Source: Cloeon dipterum (Eukaryota > Arthropoda > Insecta > Ephemeroptera > Baetidae). From it: a DNA stretch of 64,000 nucleotides. This document shows, in pieces, positions 17,901 through 32,900 of this stretch. The DNA lies in NCBI RefSeq assembly GCF_949628265.1, contig NC_088790.1, positions 8,622,545 through 8,686,544 on the forward strand, written 5' to 3'. A program made the translations under genes and the position numbers. How positions within the stretch are numbered: position 1 is the stretch's first letter; the number at the start of each line of letters is the position of its first letter. Below the pieces are notes generated by a model that saw nothing but the letters and a program-made list of their open reading frames with translations, had not been told where the DNA came from and ran no database searches.

Positions 17901-20900
17901 CCATTGCCCTTAGAAACACAAGGAAATATTTATTTTGTAAAAAATCCAACAATTAAAAAATGACAACTCGACTAAAACCCTGCTAAAGAGTTGATAATCG
18001 GCTTACATAAAAGATTCGGGCCCTGCCGAGGGCTGGTCAGGCGGATCGGCGCTGTAAAAGACGCGTTTAAGCGCCTCAAGCACGGTGACGCCGTCGGTGA
18101 AGACTCGGTAGGTCAACAGGAAGGTGTTGAGGAAGTCGATGGACAAGAAGCGCAGGTCGGTGAGTCGCTCGAGCAGCCGCTCCGGCGTCGCGTATCTGAT
18201 CTGCGGCACTTTGCACGAGTTGAGCGTGCGGCTGAAGCGGATGTCAACGTCGTCTTTGAACAGCTTTGGGTCATTTTTAATCGACTGTGGCATCGTCACG
18301 CTCGACGTGTCTGACATGGAGCCGTGCAGCAGGTCGTTGAAATGCACATTGTCCATGCACTGCCAAATCGCACACAAAAAAAAGAAAAAAGCATTACTTA
18401 ACTTCGTAAATTGGTATTCAACCGATAAATAAGTAATTGTTTTTTTATGAAACGGACAGAGACCAGAAAAGCATAGTGTATCATCACAATGACATGAATC
18501 AGAATTGAAAATTTACTTTTGAAAATTCAGAAAAACGGATGCCATTGTCGCGTTCAGCGATTAGTATGCATAAGAACAACTATTGAGCTACCTTATCCAA
18601 AATTTACAGAATTTGTCAAATATTCTTTATCGTGGTAAAAAAAAAAGATTGGGTGCAAATATTGGATTTTGTAACTATTTTAGTGAAGGTTTTTCTTAAA
18701 TATCGAAAATTGGATTTAATTCCATCTAAGGTTTGAATTTGAGCACAAGCAGATACCACCTTTCGAAAACGAAGAAACATTTTGTGTGCGGCTAAAATTG
18801 GTGCACAAACAAAAGTTCTTGTAATGTGTGTGCCAACTGGCAGCCAACTGACTGCGTGCACGGTTTGACTATCGTTGCATTAAGTAAGCTCGTCCCCCTC
18901 GTCTGCCATCGAGTTAATTTGTCTTCTCAACAGCTACTTTAAATGGCTTCTGGATTTACACTATGTCCTGCGGTGCATGAAATTACGTGTATGAATAGTC
19001 GCGCGCGCAGATAGATCCAGCACACGCCAAACAGCTTAAAACGTAGGCACGCGCACCGCTGCCGCAGTTATATAATTGTTTGATTGTGAATTTTTGTGCC
19101 AGGTCAAATTAGGTAATAATTAATTAGGGGCGAACGTGCATATATTATTTAACTTTCGTGGTAGTAAAATATTTCTATATGCCAGAAATGAAAGTTACGA
19201 TTGAAAACATTCAAAAAAGATTACACTAAATATTACTTGTCAGAAACCAGTCAGAGCAAGCGCGAGAGCAGATGGAAAAACGTTAAAAAAGTCACCTGAC
19301 TGATATCGCTGATCCAGGCTTGCTTTTCCTGCATAGTAGAGGCGACCAGGTGGACCGTGATCTGGCTGCCAGCGGAACCCTGAGAGGCGCCGATGCCCGA
19401 CGAAGTGCTCTTCACGTCCAGCACGATCTTGAAGTCCCTGTTGTTGAAGTCTGAGAGCTTGTGGGCGCCACCCGGAGTCAGGTGAGACGTGCCTGTGTTG
19501 GCGCTGCTCTCACTCGTGCCGCTCGACTGACTCGACGCTGAGCACACTGAAGCACCTGAGCGCACGATTAGTGGACACCGGCCAGGCCACTGCGCCGCGG
19601 GGGGCATGCGGGGGTTGGGGGCGGCGCACGGGGGCCGCCCCAACATCCAGTCTGAGTCTCGATCAGGGAGCGGGGGCGGGCGGGCGGGAACACAACACTG
19701 GGCTAACAACTATTTTTTTTTATTCCGACAGCTGTGATTTGTGTGTGTTTTTAAATTCAAGCAGGTTCTATGCGATTGCTGATAGTAAGTGGGGGACTTT
19801 TTATCGGGAGTAAGGTATTTTGGCTTGAGAGAAAGGTTGCGGAATTTGCCGCCTAAAATTGTGGGTTACAATTTTGATAATCAACGTTTGGTATTATTTC
19901 TTGCAGTCAGTCAGATGGATCCAGACTTGGGAATTGAAGCCAATGAGCTTTTAATTAATAAGCTTTATAGATGAGAACATTTTTTATGATTAAATTAAAT
20001 CAAATACAACCGAATCCGAGACTTATAATCACAATTAAAATAATTTTTTCAGACTAAGAAAATAACTGTACCTTCTTGAACAGAACATTACGTATTTTAA
20101 CCAGCAGACGACCAGAATAATTTTTCGTAGTTTCTAATAAGTATCAACCACCATAATTGAAATATTTAAAACCAGTGAAATTGAAATTAAATTGACTAGT
20201 CAAATATTTGCTATTTAAAAACCAACCTGATATACCGAAATCAAAGGCTTTAGTTCCCAAGTCTTTCAATAGTGGGACCTTAGAAACTATTGAATCATTT
20301 TCAAGCATGCCAATTCCAAAATGCAAGCATTTTATGTAATACCAGAAATTTTCTGTGGACTATGTTGAAATAATTGAAGCAGAAAAATTGAGTTTTAAAT
20401 TCACGTGTTTCAAAAAGGCCAAAACAACTGTTTTTTTTCAGGCAAACAGAAACGAGGTAAAACGAGCAGGCACAGACACGCCATTCAACGTTGTCAGGCG
20501 GCGGCCAAAAATGAACAGCGAGAGGGTTTCCAAGGGAGGGGACGTGCGGTCATTTTGCTCGCTCGTCCCGCTGCTTTCCGATTGCGCTTTTCCAAGACCT
20601 GTCTAAGCAAGGCTTTCGACTCATTCAGCAGGGTGTGTGAGAATGCAGGTTCTGAGAATAAAGGGCCTAGAGAGACCTGGTTCCCGCGTGGAGGCGGGCT
20701 TGAGTAGATGTTGGGGCGACTGGGCCGTGGAGGATGCCATACCGTCATCGTCTGTTGCAGCGCTCGACTCGCTCGGGTCCTCGATCAGCACGGCGTCAGC
20801 CAGAGGGATTTTGCCGATGTCCGGCAGCAAGTGCAGACGCCCTCCAGATGTCCTGTGCAAATTACATGAATTCAACACCAAGAAAACTTGAAACTGGAAT

Positions 20901-23900
20901 TTTCTGTTCATTACGTCGACTGCATTTGCTCGCGAAAAATTCATTTTTACATAATCAAGATAACACTATATCTAATGACAACACGTCACCAGCAATTTTT
21001 GTAATTTTAAATCATTTGAATTTTACCAAAACGATAGGAACTCTATTGTTGATAAATCAAACAATCTAATATTTAGTGAATTTCCAGCTTGGTCACGACA
21101 GATCTCCTGCTTAAATACAATTTATTAACTGTAAAGTTTGAGACCAAAGTGATTTTTCGATCATTGTCAGGAGAAAAATATGAAGCAAATCTACTTCTTA
21201 ACAATTTGGAATATTATATTAATATATTTTTATGCTCTACATTAATTAAAAAAATCACGATCTCACCTGGTCGCGAGGATGAGATGATTGGAAAACAAGA
21301 AACACTGCCGGAGCGCCTCCTTTTCAGTTTTGAAATTAGTGAGCCGACTGCGCTGCGACCTCTGCTTGTCGTTCAGCACCTGGATCAGACATCCTGAAAA
21401 GCAATACGTTTTTCAGTGATCAAAACAAACAAGCAGTGATGGAGGCGCCAATTCGGAGCGCGGCTACAATTTATTAGATGATTAGGGAATCGACGGAGAT
21501 AATTTGAAGCACGCCAGTTGTTGGTCTGGGCACATCGATCTCTCTCACCGTGTTTTGGCTCACTTTATCTACTGGTACCAACATGGCGCTGCGGTAAAAT
21601 ATTGTTAAAGGGCCGAGGTGATGCGAGAAAACAATAAAGGCACCCGTGAGTCAATTTCAGGCCCGATTGAATTTGGTGCATTACAATATTTCTCGCTCTG
21701 TGGGTGAAGGCAGGGAATCCGCAAATTTGCATGCAGCCTTCCGCCTCGATCAATGTCAATATTATCGATCGCCAAGGCACAGAAAGGAGTCTGATCAGTG
21801 TCGTAGAGTGCACACAAATTTAACGAGATGATGTATTAAATCCGAATTGAGGAGATTCGTTTAATTTCGGAAGGGGAAACAATTGTGGGCGGCTGCGAAA
21901 AGGGAGCACCGCACTGGCAGAGGGCGACGGACCTGTTACATTTACGCTCACGGCCGATGGCTGGAGTAAAGCGTAGTACGGAAGCGGAGGCGGCGGGGGC
22001 AGGCGGTCGGCGGCGGCTGCGGGCGGCCTAGTCGGCTCGGCTAGGCAGCCAGACGGTGGCACGTGTGCTGCACGGCTGCATAAATTGCGGCGACGGTGGC
22101 AACGAGTGAGTCTCTGCTCGGGTCGCGAGCGGCGAAATGCATCGGGGCGATCGACGCCACCCCGCACCCCTCGACTCGATACGATACCCTTGCCAAGGTC
22201 GCCAATTACGTCACCACCGCCACTCTTGTGCACGCAGATGAAAATAGCTCTGAATAAACACGGCCCGACGCACCCCTCGAGTCGCGGTCGCGGCGGGCCG
22301 AACGCCACCGGGGTCTCGAGTGCCGCACAGAGTCTCGCGCTCTCCGCGCTTTATTTACTCGCGGCCGGTTTGCGTTTGGGCTCGCCACGCCGACCACGGG
22401 GCCCACGCCGACCGCCACTTGACTCGCGTAGTCACGACAACTTGTTGGATTCCACCATCCCTGCACCCCTCCGGCAAAACGCCGATTCCTCAAACCCAAG
22501 ATTTATCCCCCTTGAAGGATTTTTTCCTCAAGCCTCGATTTTTTTATTCCAATGAATTTGTAGCCCCATCCACCCTCGGGGGCGGAAAGTTTCCTGCCGG
22601 GGGTGTTATTTTTGAGGTTGCCGCGCGGACTGCAAACAGCTGGCGCCCGAGGAGCAGGCGCCCGCACCACGACCCCCAGCCCGATCAATAAATACTGGGT
22701 CAGGGGTGAGTCGGCTGAGTGGTGACGCCCCCGCGGCGCTCACCCCAACTACGAGCGCAAGCGGTTGCGCCGTCGCCGGGTCGCGGTCAGCGCGCGCCAA
22801 CCTTCGCCGCCGTGACCTGGGCTCCAAGCGCTGGGCTGCGTATTGAAATTTGACACAGCACTTTTGCGCATTAAAAACAACCGCGAATAAAAAAGTTAGG
22901 CAAGGAAACCGTCGAACACTAATTGGAAGCAGGGCTGTTTCCTGGTAGAACTTTTTTGATTAAATAAAGCCTCTTTGTTGCACTGTTTGTGCAAAATACA
23001 AATTAAAATGAGCTAAATCAGTCTTCAAACGTAATTATAGCTTCAAAGGCCAGTTTATGTGGAAAAATAAGGCCAGTTACTAAGCATTCAAAGCCCGGTC
23101 TTTTAGAAGTTAATTAAATTTTAAATCCGAAAAAAACAGACGAGCTGAATGATGCGGACAAAGGTCTTTTCGTGCAACATTATCTTGCTGAGTGCAGCGG
23201 CATGTCGCTTAATTTTGGTTAATGTGCGCCGACATTTTGCTCAGGCGAGCCAATTACATTAATTCTTGATTCAACGCATCGGTGGCTACTTCTTTGAGCG
23301 CCCCCATGCTCCAGCTAATTGGCCTCTTTGCCGAATTTTGCTGGCCCTTCGCTGCCGTTGCCACGTCCGCGGATTTTCGGTCTGGTCGTTTTTGCAAAAT
23401 TTGTGCCCGCTTGGCCGAGCATTTTGCCGCGGCCGGCTGAGTAAATTTTGCCCGCAATGTGTGAATTAAACATACAGCGCGCGCTCGCCAAATTTCGCTA
23501 ATTTTGGTTGGCAAATGTTTGAAAAGCTCAAAAGAAAAGAGTAGTTGCGGTGAACAGTGAATTTTGTACGCGTGAGATTACTAATTGTGAATAGCTAAAC
23601 ATCCAATGTATAAATTGCTAAAACTAAATTTATCTTGATTAAAACCAGTGAGCATTATCATCCGGCAATGATTCTTTTAAACATTGCATGCTGCCATTAA
23701 TTTACTTGCGCGTCAAAATTTACAAAAGGCCATCCAAATATTCCCCATCTGTTGCATTTCACCAAAAGAAGCGGATAAAAAATAAATAAAATAAAAACGA
23801 GGTGCCGAAATTGAAGATAGGAAAACTATAAGCTCCTCTCGGAAGTTTGAGTCACGAAGAAACATTTTCCATAAAATGAGCCGTCGAGCAGTAAACACAG

Positions 23901-26900
23901 GCGCGAATTTCGCATTCAAAATTACTAATCATGTCATTACAAAGTTCGGCAGAGTGCAAATTCGATGGATTTGTCGCGGCTCACCTTGTCGCACGAACAC
24001 TTGGTTCACGTCCAGCAGAATGTCGCACCCCTCGACGATCATCCGCTCTACTGCCAAGTTTTTCCGCAGATTTTCCGTCTCGCTCACCTGCAAACGCACC
24101 ACCAAAATGCTAAGTATTTTTTCCAGCCACCGTATCGTATGTTTGACACGGTGCCAAGCGAAACGAACGTGCGTACCTCATCGTGCATTTGACGTGAGAG
24201 ATCCTCCAGCTGCCGCCGAGCATTTTCCAAACTCTTCCGCTCCACGTGGTCGTGCGGCGTGTGCGCCAGCAGCTCGTGCAGCGTTATTATGTAACGAGGC
24301 ACCTGAGAAACATTAATTTGCATGGTATTCCCTGTGCATGATTAAATTGAACAATACATTAATTCTAATTTTCAATTTCTCCTCGGGAGATTAAGTAGCT
24401 ACCGTTTAATTTGAGTAATATGGAACGACTTTGAGCACACTAAAAGATAAAAATCTGACACGTTTTCTCTGATTTGGAAATTATATAATTAAACTTCTTT
24501 AAATATACATTTATTCACAATTAAGTTCCCGATGAAATTGTTTATTTATGTTGCAGCTTTAGAAAATTGCAATTTAACAATTGGTCAAGGATGGTTTTCT
24601 GCGCTTTTCAGTTCATTCTTTAACAAAACAAATAGGGGAAACTTTACATTATGTAGTGACTCTCATAATATTGTTCATTTACGCGTACAAACACCCGATT
24701 ATTTACAAATTGGAGGTGCATGAAGCGTACAAAATGTTGTACAAACTCCACATCGGTGTACACATCACACGCGAAAAAGATAAGCTTCAACTGATGACAT
24801 TATGGAAAATACGGAAAATAGTTGATCAGATATATTTGAATATACAAACACAAAGCTGCGTAGCTAGCCTGAATATATTTATTAAAATATTGATGGTGAC
24901 GAACAAGAGTCAACAGTCGATTTCATCGTTTTTATATGATGTCTTTTTTACCGATGCTCAACAAGCGGGTCTAAAAAATTTGCAAGGCCAATTTTGAAGT
25001 ACAAACCTTCGAGATTTTTGGCGGCTACGATTTTCATCGCAATGCGTGTTTCAAAACTTGACCTTGTTTTAATTGCAAAATGTTCAAAGTTTGTTCCTTC
25101 CAATTATTTGCATAAATCCTATCAGTGAGTCTGTTTGAGACTCAGAAGTGCCTAAATCAGCTATAGAATTTTGAGCATCACCGATCTGCAAACACGAATC
25201 CACTAGGCACGTGCAAACATTCGCTTGAGTGCACAAAACCAACTACATCAGTTTTGCACCAAGAAACGCTGATCAGTCAGGCGTGCAGAAACGCGCCGCT
25301 TTTCGCTAATGGCAAGCTGTCTCTTTCCTAGTCTAACATCTTACGCAAACTAATTAATTCGTCGACGGCGGCGGCGACAGGTGGGCGGATGATGCAGTCT
25401 TCTTTTGGTCGATTGGCGGCGACGCATTCACGGCCATAATAATTTTCCGTTAGTCAGTGCAACGGGCGGGTGAGATCGGAGCACGACCTGCCGCCTTTTC
25501 GGGGCCCGGTCGTGCAAAGTGCGAGCTCACACGCTGGACGGCGGTCAAACGGCAAAATTATATAGCCACGAACGCAGCGCGCCCCTCGCACGGGATGTTG
25601 CCAACTCTAATTAATCAGCTGCAGGCCGAGATTCCACATGGATTTGCCCACTCGACGAGTCGTCGCCGGGTCATCATTTATTGAGCTGCTTTTTCGCTAA
25701 GCCACGCAGCCCGGCCATCGAAGAGGAGTGCAAAACAATGCCGGCACATTAGTTAGAGCGAAAAAATGCAACAAAGTCGGTCAGATCTGGTGCGCACTCG
25801 CGCAGACAAAATTCTGAAGGAAGTTTAAACAAACGCTTTATTCCTTTCTGCCAGACTTAATACAGAGTATTAAAAGTTTCACCAAGTTGAAAGTTTATTT
25901 AATTTGTTGGAGGTTTCCACATCAAAACCAAGTTTCATTTTTGGCAACTAAGTATCATCTTGTTTGATATTAATTAATACAGGTTTAAATGTGCACACAG
26001 TACCATCCAATCTCATCTCCATGGTACATTTCAGCACCAGATTTTTATAATTTGGTTTTTGTAGAATTCCTGGCGGCCTCGTGCATAAATCGAGGGCTAG
26101 AACTTAAACCAAACAAAAAAAATTTACAATTGAGGTTTTTCAGATCATTTTGTTTTTTGTCTTGCCCAACTAAAATCAAATTGCTTTTTGTAACCGGGAT
26201 GGGGCGCTGAAAGGGAGCAATTGAAGAAAAAATGAAAATTAGCCGTCCATTTTGATTAGTAAAGTTAATTTTACCTTTTATATTGAATTCTCTAGATGGA
26301 TAATATGTATATGTATTTCCGTTGAATAAAACAGATTCAATATTTATAAACCAATATTGAATAAACAGACTGTTACATAATAAAGCAAAATAGCTCGTTA
26401 AAATATAAAATAAATATGCTTACACGGATTTAGAGGTCAAACAGAGCAAATTCAATGAAAATCATGCATCATGCTTTTTGCAATTCATCCTATTGAAATA
26501 GACGAGAGTATTACGCAGCAGTTTAGCATGTGCAAATATTACATCCCTCGCCATTGGCATTTCTTGGTCGTGTTTAAAACGACTGCATGGTGCACTCGAG
26601 TATTGCACGCAACAGAGTGAGATGATTGCTCTTCTGCAAGTTGCGCAAATAGCAGCTGTGCAGCAACGACGGAAGCACATTTTCCAGCCCGGAGAAAATT
26701 TATGCACGCTGCGAGGATTCGAGCAAACAGCCTGGTAATTGCAAATTTCACCAAGCGGCTACCAACACGAGAGAATAAAGAGAATTAAGCCGCGTACGTC
26801 CTGTTCATATTATTTCTGCTCAATGAACAAATTTAGTGGTTCGTACCGGTACTAATCCGCGAGCAAACAAGGCGGCGGACGTAGACACGGGCAATGACGC

Positions 26901-29900
26901 AATATAAACGCCCATTTGGAGCAGAAACGAACAGGTGGCTCTCGTGTCCATCCAATCGTGCCTGGTCATAAAAATCTGATGTAAATATGGGATGCGTGTG
27001 ATTACTGCGGTCTGACAGATTGACACTGACAAACAAAGAGTGCAAATTAACCGGAGCTCATTTAAGCTGATTGTGAATTTCACTTGTCACGTCGGGAAAT
27101 GATTGACGTATATGACCTGAATCCTTTTCATTTTAATAATACTTTTGTGTGCAACATAGAAACTTTTCATATATTATCTGTGTGGGATACTATCTGAGTT
27201 ATTCCATGCTTACACTTTCATGAAAACGTCACCATATTTTATCCAGTAAACCGCTCACGACGACGTTAATTGCGGATGTGTTAATAGCCCTCACGCTGTT
27301 GAGTGAGAAGAGCAGCGCAAGTACAAAACTTTCAACATTTATCAACAGCGGAAGGGAGCTTATGAGTAAAGTTTTGCATTGTATTTGACACACTTTGGTC
27401 GTGTGCGAGAGACGCATTTCCTCTGCCTTGTGCAAAAATACAACGTGTTTGACAGCTTTGTTCAGAAACACACATCTACATTTTCCTTGAAGACACATTC
27501 AATTCCGATTTTCCTCAAGACTCCGCAATTAATTATTCAATGCGGAAAGCAATTTCCATTTCTTACACGGAAAACCCTTCCAAATATCACAAATAATATT
27601 ATTTAACTAAGCTGACAACATAAAAACTTTCCATATTTGTCACATAAGAGGAGGTAAGGAAATTACGCGAATGCTCTAGAGCCCAGAATTTGGCGTTGGC
27701 ACAATGAAAATTAAATATTAAACTGTTCTGACGCACGCATTGAAAATCAAGCAATTATTTCACAAACTGCAATTCTGGTAGTCCCTCAATAAACCAGCAT
27801 TAGGATCAATTTACGCCATTCTGACTACTTTTTTGCTGGCGCAGGGTCTCAAGTAACTAACCTGGTGCATGGGGTAGGTGAGGAAGGTCTCGAGCGACCT
27901 GCCCTGGCAGGCGGGCTTGTTCTCGAGGCGGGCGAGCAGGGCGGCAAACGCCGGCGACTGCTTGCACTCGGTCAGCACCTGCAGGCTGTAGTGGTGGTTG
28001 CGGACGTACTCTTGGTAGATGCTCAGCATCGGTAGCAGCATGTCGAAGAGATCTCCTGGAACAAAGGGCGGCCCTCACCAGCACAGGAGCGAGAGGGAGA
28101 GCGGAGGGCAACACGCCAAGTCAGCTAACAACAATACGCGTGCACAAGCCACAGAACAACAACAACAACAACAACAACAAAAGAAGAGGCTGAGTTCATG
28201 TCTTGATCGTGCACACACGGCAGATCGACAACTCAAGACTCAAGAAATGGAATCGAAGGCGGACGCCCCTAGCCACCAGCCAGGAAGAGAGAAATATCTC
28301 CCGATTTTCGGAGGCCCAGAGTTTCAAGAAATGTACTTGCTCGTTTCGAAGAAACATTGAAGCTTATAATGAAACCAAAATATCAAATAAACAAGAACGG
28401 CTGAATTTTAATTAGTCTTGGCAAATGTTTGAGCGCACATATTGCGTAAAAGCGTCACTTTTGGAAGGCGAAAAGGGAGCACAGAAGGCTTAACTCTGAC
28501 ATTAGCAACCGCAAATCGTGCCTTTCTCTCCCAAGGGAAGCGGCCGTCGGCGTCGCGCCCAAAAACACACACACCATGGACCAGACCTAGCTGCATGCCA
28601 ATCGAGTAACAGTTGTCGGTTGGTTTGCTTCCAGGGGCTCGGGTCGGATAGAGAGAGAGGTAATAAAGCAGCACTGACCCATGAAGGAGGCCACGTAATT
28701 ACGGAAATAACTTACCGAATGAGAGAGAAGTGTATGGAAGAGACAGGGCAGAGAGCAAGATGGATAGAACACCAGAACACTGAGGTTTGTCAAGGAAGAG
28801 AGAGCAGAAGATATGCACGCAATTCGTGGTCTCTCTGCAGATGTTGCTAAAAGCGAGCGGGCGGGCATGAAACGCGCCACCCGAGACTGCCTTTTTCTCT
28901 TTTACGCTCTTTTCGGCAAACAGGAAAGTTTAATCACGTCTAAGTTTGCTTGCTGCCTCTCACACCGATGATGAATATTTCAGCTCTGCTTGATTTTCTT
29001 TACGAGAAAATTTTGAGCCCCAAGTTTTTAAAGTGCGCGCTTCCGCTTGCTAAAGCTTCATAAATGAAACAGGATTTTGCACAATAAATCTCCTTTGATT
29101 TAAGTTGAGTAGACGAAGTTGCTCTACGGAATGAGGAAAGGTTGTTTTAGGGTTATAAATTTTTGAAGACTTGAATGAAATTGGTGGCATACTAAATTTA
29201 GCTCTAAAAATTCGGTTGTTTCTAGTCCAGACCAAATCTATCGTTCCAAGAGCGAGCGAGAGAGAGTGATACAAATTTTCATAAGTTTTTGACAATTTTA
29301 GCACATTTCCGATGTCATTGAATTAAAAAACTCAGGGAAAACCAATCTTTCCCAAATTTAAAATACGTGAAATTTTTATCCTGAATGAAAGTCAACGAAA
29401 AATTGAGGAATGGAAAGTACAAGATCGTTTAATGGATTATTTTTATTCAATTAGTTTTGGAACGAATCGTTTTTTTATTTGTCTCTTTCAGTTAATGTTA
29501 TGTTTATTTTTTTAATGTCAGAATTTTCTTAATGTTGGCGTAAAGTTAATATTACATATTTTTCACCAACAACTCTTGGTGTTAAAACACTTTCCAGACT
29601 TCTCGTTGAAGAAATTATTTATTTATTGGAACGTTATGAGAAACGCCGCGCCTGCAAATTGTTCATTTATAATTTATTTGCAATCGTTTTACTATAATTT
29701 CCGGCAGAATTTTCCTCCAAATTAAAAAGTCAATATTGCAGAACGTATTCAGGTAGCGATCCGGTTTCATCGAGCGTGGACGAATGAAGCATCAAAGTTT
29801 TAACTGCCCTCTGCGGCGTCTTAAAAGTTAACGTGAGTATGCAACCCGCAGGTCCCGATCGACAGACAGGTTGCCTGCTGCTCCTTATTTGTATTCATGT

Positions 29901-32900
29901 CTGGCGCGGAATCAGCTTACGAGCTGAGCGTCAAGGCCATTTGCATTCAGACCCGCACAACAGTCGTCACGGAAGATGTCGTCTCTTCCGCCCTGCACAT
30001 TTATTCGCAAAGAGTGCAAAATTCAATCAACCGAGTTTGTCCGTCGGCGTAATTAGATTTAACAGTATTATTCTTCTTGGTCTCTGCGGTTCTGGTAAAT
30101 AAAAGGCCTCGCGGCCCCAGGTTCTTTTGAATTCACCTTGTGAAAGGCTTTTAATTGATTCAACTCTGCGCTCGCGGCGTCCGCAACGAGGTGTACGTTT
30201 CCGTGTACCCCAGCGAATCGCTGTTTTCTTTGTGCTGGGAAAAGGTCAAACGCAGTCGCAAGTTTCCTTGATGTGTAGTTGGAAATTTATTTCGTTTGCT
30301 ACCGGGCCCAAATTGGGGCTCCACAAAACGTGGTCAATTTTGCTTTTGTTGGAAATGAATATGAAGGACTTTCGGGGATAATCGGCCATGCCAAGGCTCC
30401 ATTTGACTTTATATGTTAACTATTAGTAGCTGAGTTTTTTTTTGTTGGACGAGAACGATTTTTGGCCATAATAATTTTTATCAGACTGTAATGACATTAT
30501 ATTCCATATAAATATAAAAAAATATTTCGTGTTAAAAATTGACAGCCAAATTTTTTAATTGCATCATTTAATAGGAGAAAAGGTGAACGTGAAACTGGAA
30601 GTTACCAAGAGGAAGCTCAATGAATCCTAGCCATCAATGTGCCTTCAGCCGAGCCGCCGAGATCACGAATGACGACATTGGTCCCCACGGTTTTGGCGTG
30701 AAATGTTGAACCGCATTGAACGGCTAAAATTTCCTTTATAGAGTCGCTTGGCCTCAATTTATCAGAGACAACTTACGAGAGATTTTTCATCAATCAAGAG
30801 CTAAGAAAAGAGCTTTAATGAGTTATAAAAATGTGAAATATTATGGATTTTATGCAATCGTGATCAAAAGAAAAAAATAGAACGTGACCGTAAAAAGTTC
30901 TTAATTTCAGGTCAATGAAGTAATCTGACAGCAGAAATGGAATGATCATCTTCCAGCTAGCTGCTGTTTTGAGCATATCAAGTCATCAAAAATAATTTTA
31001 AAAATCACGGTGAGTTAGCTTCTCGGGATTTATACAGAACGGCTACTAAATGCTGTTGCGTCATCGTTTAATCGCGTAGTCTACGGCTGCAAATGGCATC
31101 AGCGATTTAAAACTGACACGGACTGGATAAATCTGTTTCTGCAGGCGTGCAGACCAATCGTGCCGGTGATAATTCGAGGCAGGCCGGTGTAGTAATTGAT
31201 TGGAATGCGCGTCACGTTTATCGATTGGGGTCGAGACCGGGCGGCGGGCGCGAAATGTTGCACCTGACTGCGGCCGGCGAGAGCACCTAGGGCCGTAAAT
31301 CAGGAGCACAGATATTAAACAACGGCCTGATTTCTTCTTCAGCCCGGACGGACGCGTGCGGTCGGAGCAATAAATCACGGTTCGGAAGAAGGCTCGTGTG
31401 TGTTTGTGTAGGGAAAGCAGCGAAGGCGGGCGTGTTTGTGTTCGTGGCGAAGCTGCTGTCAAAGCTAATAAACGCAGGGCTAGGTAGCAGCGCGCGGGAG
31501 CGCAGCGGGCGGCCGAAAAGTCAAATACACAAAAGCAGCAGCTAATGGTTTCACGCTCTACTCGCTTCAAAACTGCAAAGCTCTATAATGTTAACGAATC
31601 TGCCGCTAGCAGTCGGCCCTTAACTCCCAGGGACAACAGGTGGATGCAACACCCCTCTCTTATTTTTTTCATCTCTTTCGCAACGTTTTTCAAACAGAAA
31701 TTAGAGGTAAACGGAGGATCGGATGATATAAGTCTTAGAAAAAAATGTTTTCGAGATTTTGTGATTTATTTTTTCTTTTAATCAGAGTTGCAATGAAATT
31801 TTTTGTCTTATTCCTAATTGAAGTATTCATTAATTGTTGAAGTTTAAAAGCTATTAATTTCTGACGTCACTGACACTACCCATTGGCAACAACTATTTTA
31901 GAATCTCTCTTTTGCATTGCATAAAAATATAGAGGGCAAATCTCTCGTTTTTGACATGCAAAAGATCTTTGAAAATTTTCCAGATTTCAATTTGTTCCCA
32001 CAGTGATTTGGTTGTGGAATTCCACTATAATTTTAAATAAATAAAGCAGCACAGCAGGTATACTAAATACTTTTGCAACTGCATTGATGCATTCCAATTG
32101 ACAAATTGTTTCAAACAAACCGGGGAGGAGAGGCAAGATGATGTCACGACAACACTCTGTGTCCAGGGGTCAGGCCGAGCCGGCATCGTATTTAAAAAAA
32201 ATCTAGTTCTACTTGACACAAAAGGCAAACTAGTTTACTGAAATTAGCTAGCAATCTCTAATTACGACAGTTGTAATCTAATCGTTCCGGAATAATTATT
32301 CTAGATTAATAAGAAATCAACCAAACTCAGCAGTTCAAACCACGAGTCTACACACAGAATCAGCTTCAAATCATTTAAGATAAGGTGGTGGTTGCTCGTA
32401 TTCGTTCGTAAATTGATTTAAATATTTCCTCTTGATAAACAAATGATAAATTTATCGACAAATTTATTTTGTATAAGTGTAGTTGAAATATAGAACAGCA
32501 GTTGATTCTATTAAGTCTAAAGGTTTTGAAAAATCAAAAGAAGATTTTTTAAAGATCAAGAAGAAGTTTAAGTTTCTTTCTGGATGGATTGAATTAGGTC
32601 GTCGAGAGCAACACCATGAGCCAAATAGTCAAAGAGAGCATACCACTCGGGGTGCAGCTAGATCTAGCAGGTGTGTGGCACAACATTGGAGTGACTTACC
32701 AAGAACGAGCGTTGGCCAACTTTCCATGCGCGAGGTCAGCCCCTTGAGGAAGATCTGGTGCAGGAAAAGCACGGTCTCACTGTTCAGGAAGATCGAGTTG
32801 ACATCCTCGTGCGAGCATGGCGGCTTCTTCGAGCTGGCCGCCATGCGGAAGGGTCGCAGGAAACACGAAACCAGCACCTCCATCTGCTCCATGTACTCCT

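Noticed and set aside
21820..22827. Overlapping 70-160 codon ORFs in the GC-rich island
   Set aside because: Open on several frames of both strands, as expected from high GC; Pro/Arg-rich with no family match or splice logic.
24581..24997. Plus-strand 138-codon ORF
   Set aside because: Begins with TTG, AT-rich amino-acid composition, no family resemblance, inside a RasGRF intron with no splice context.
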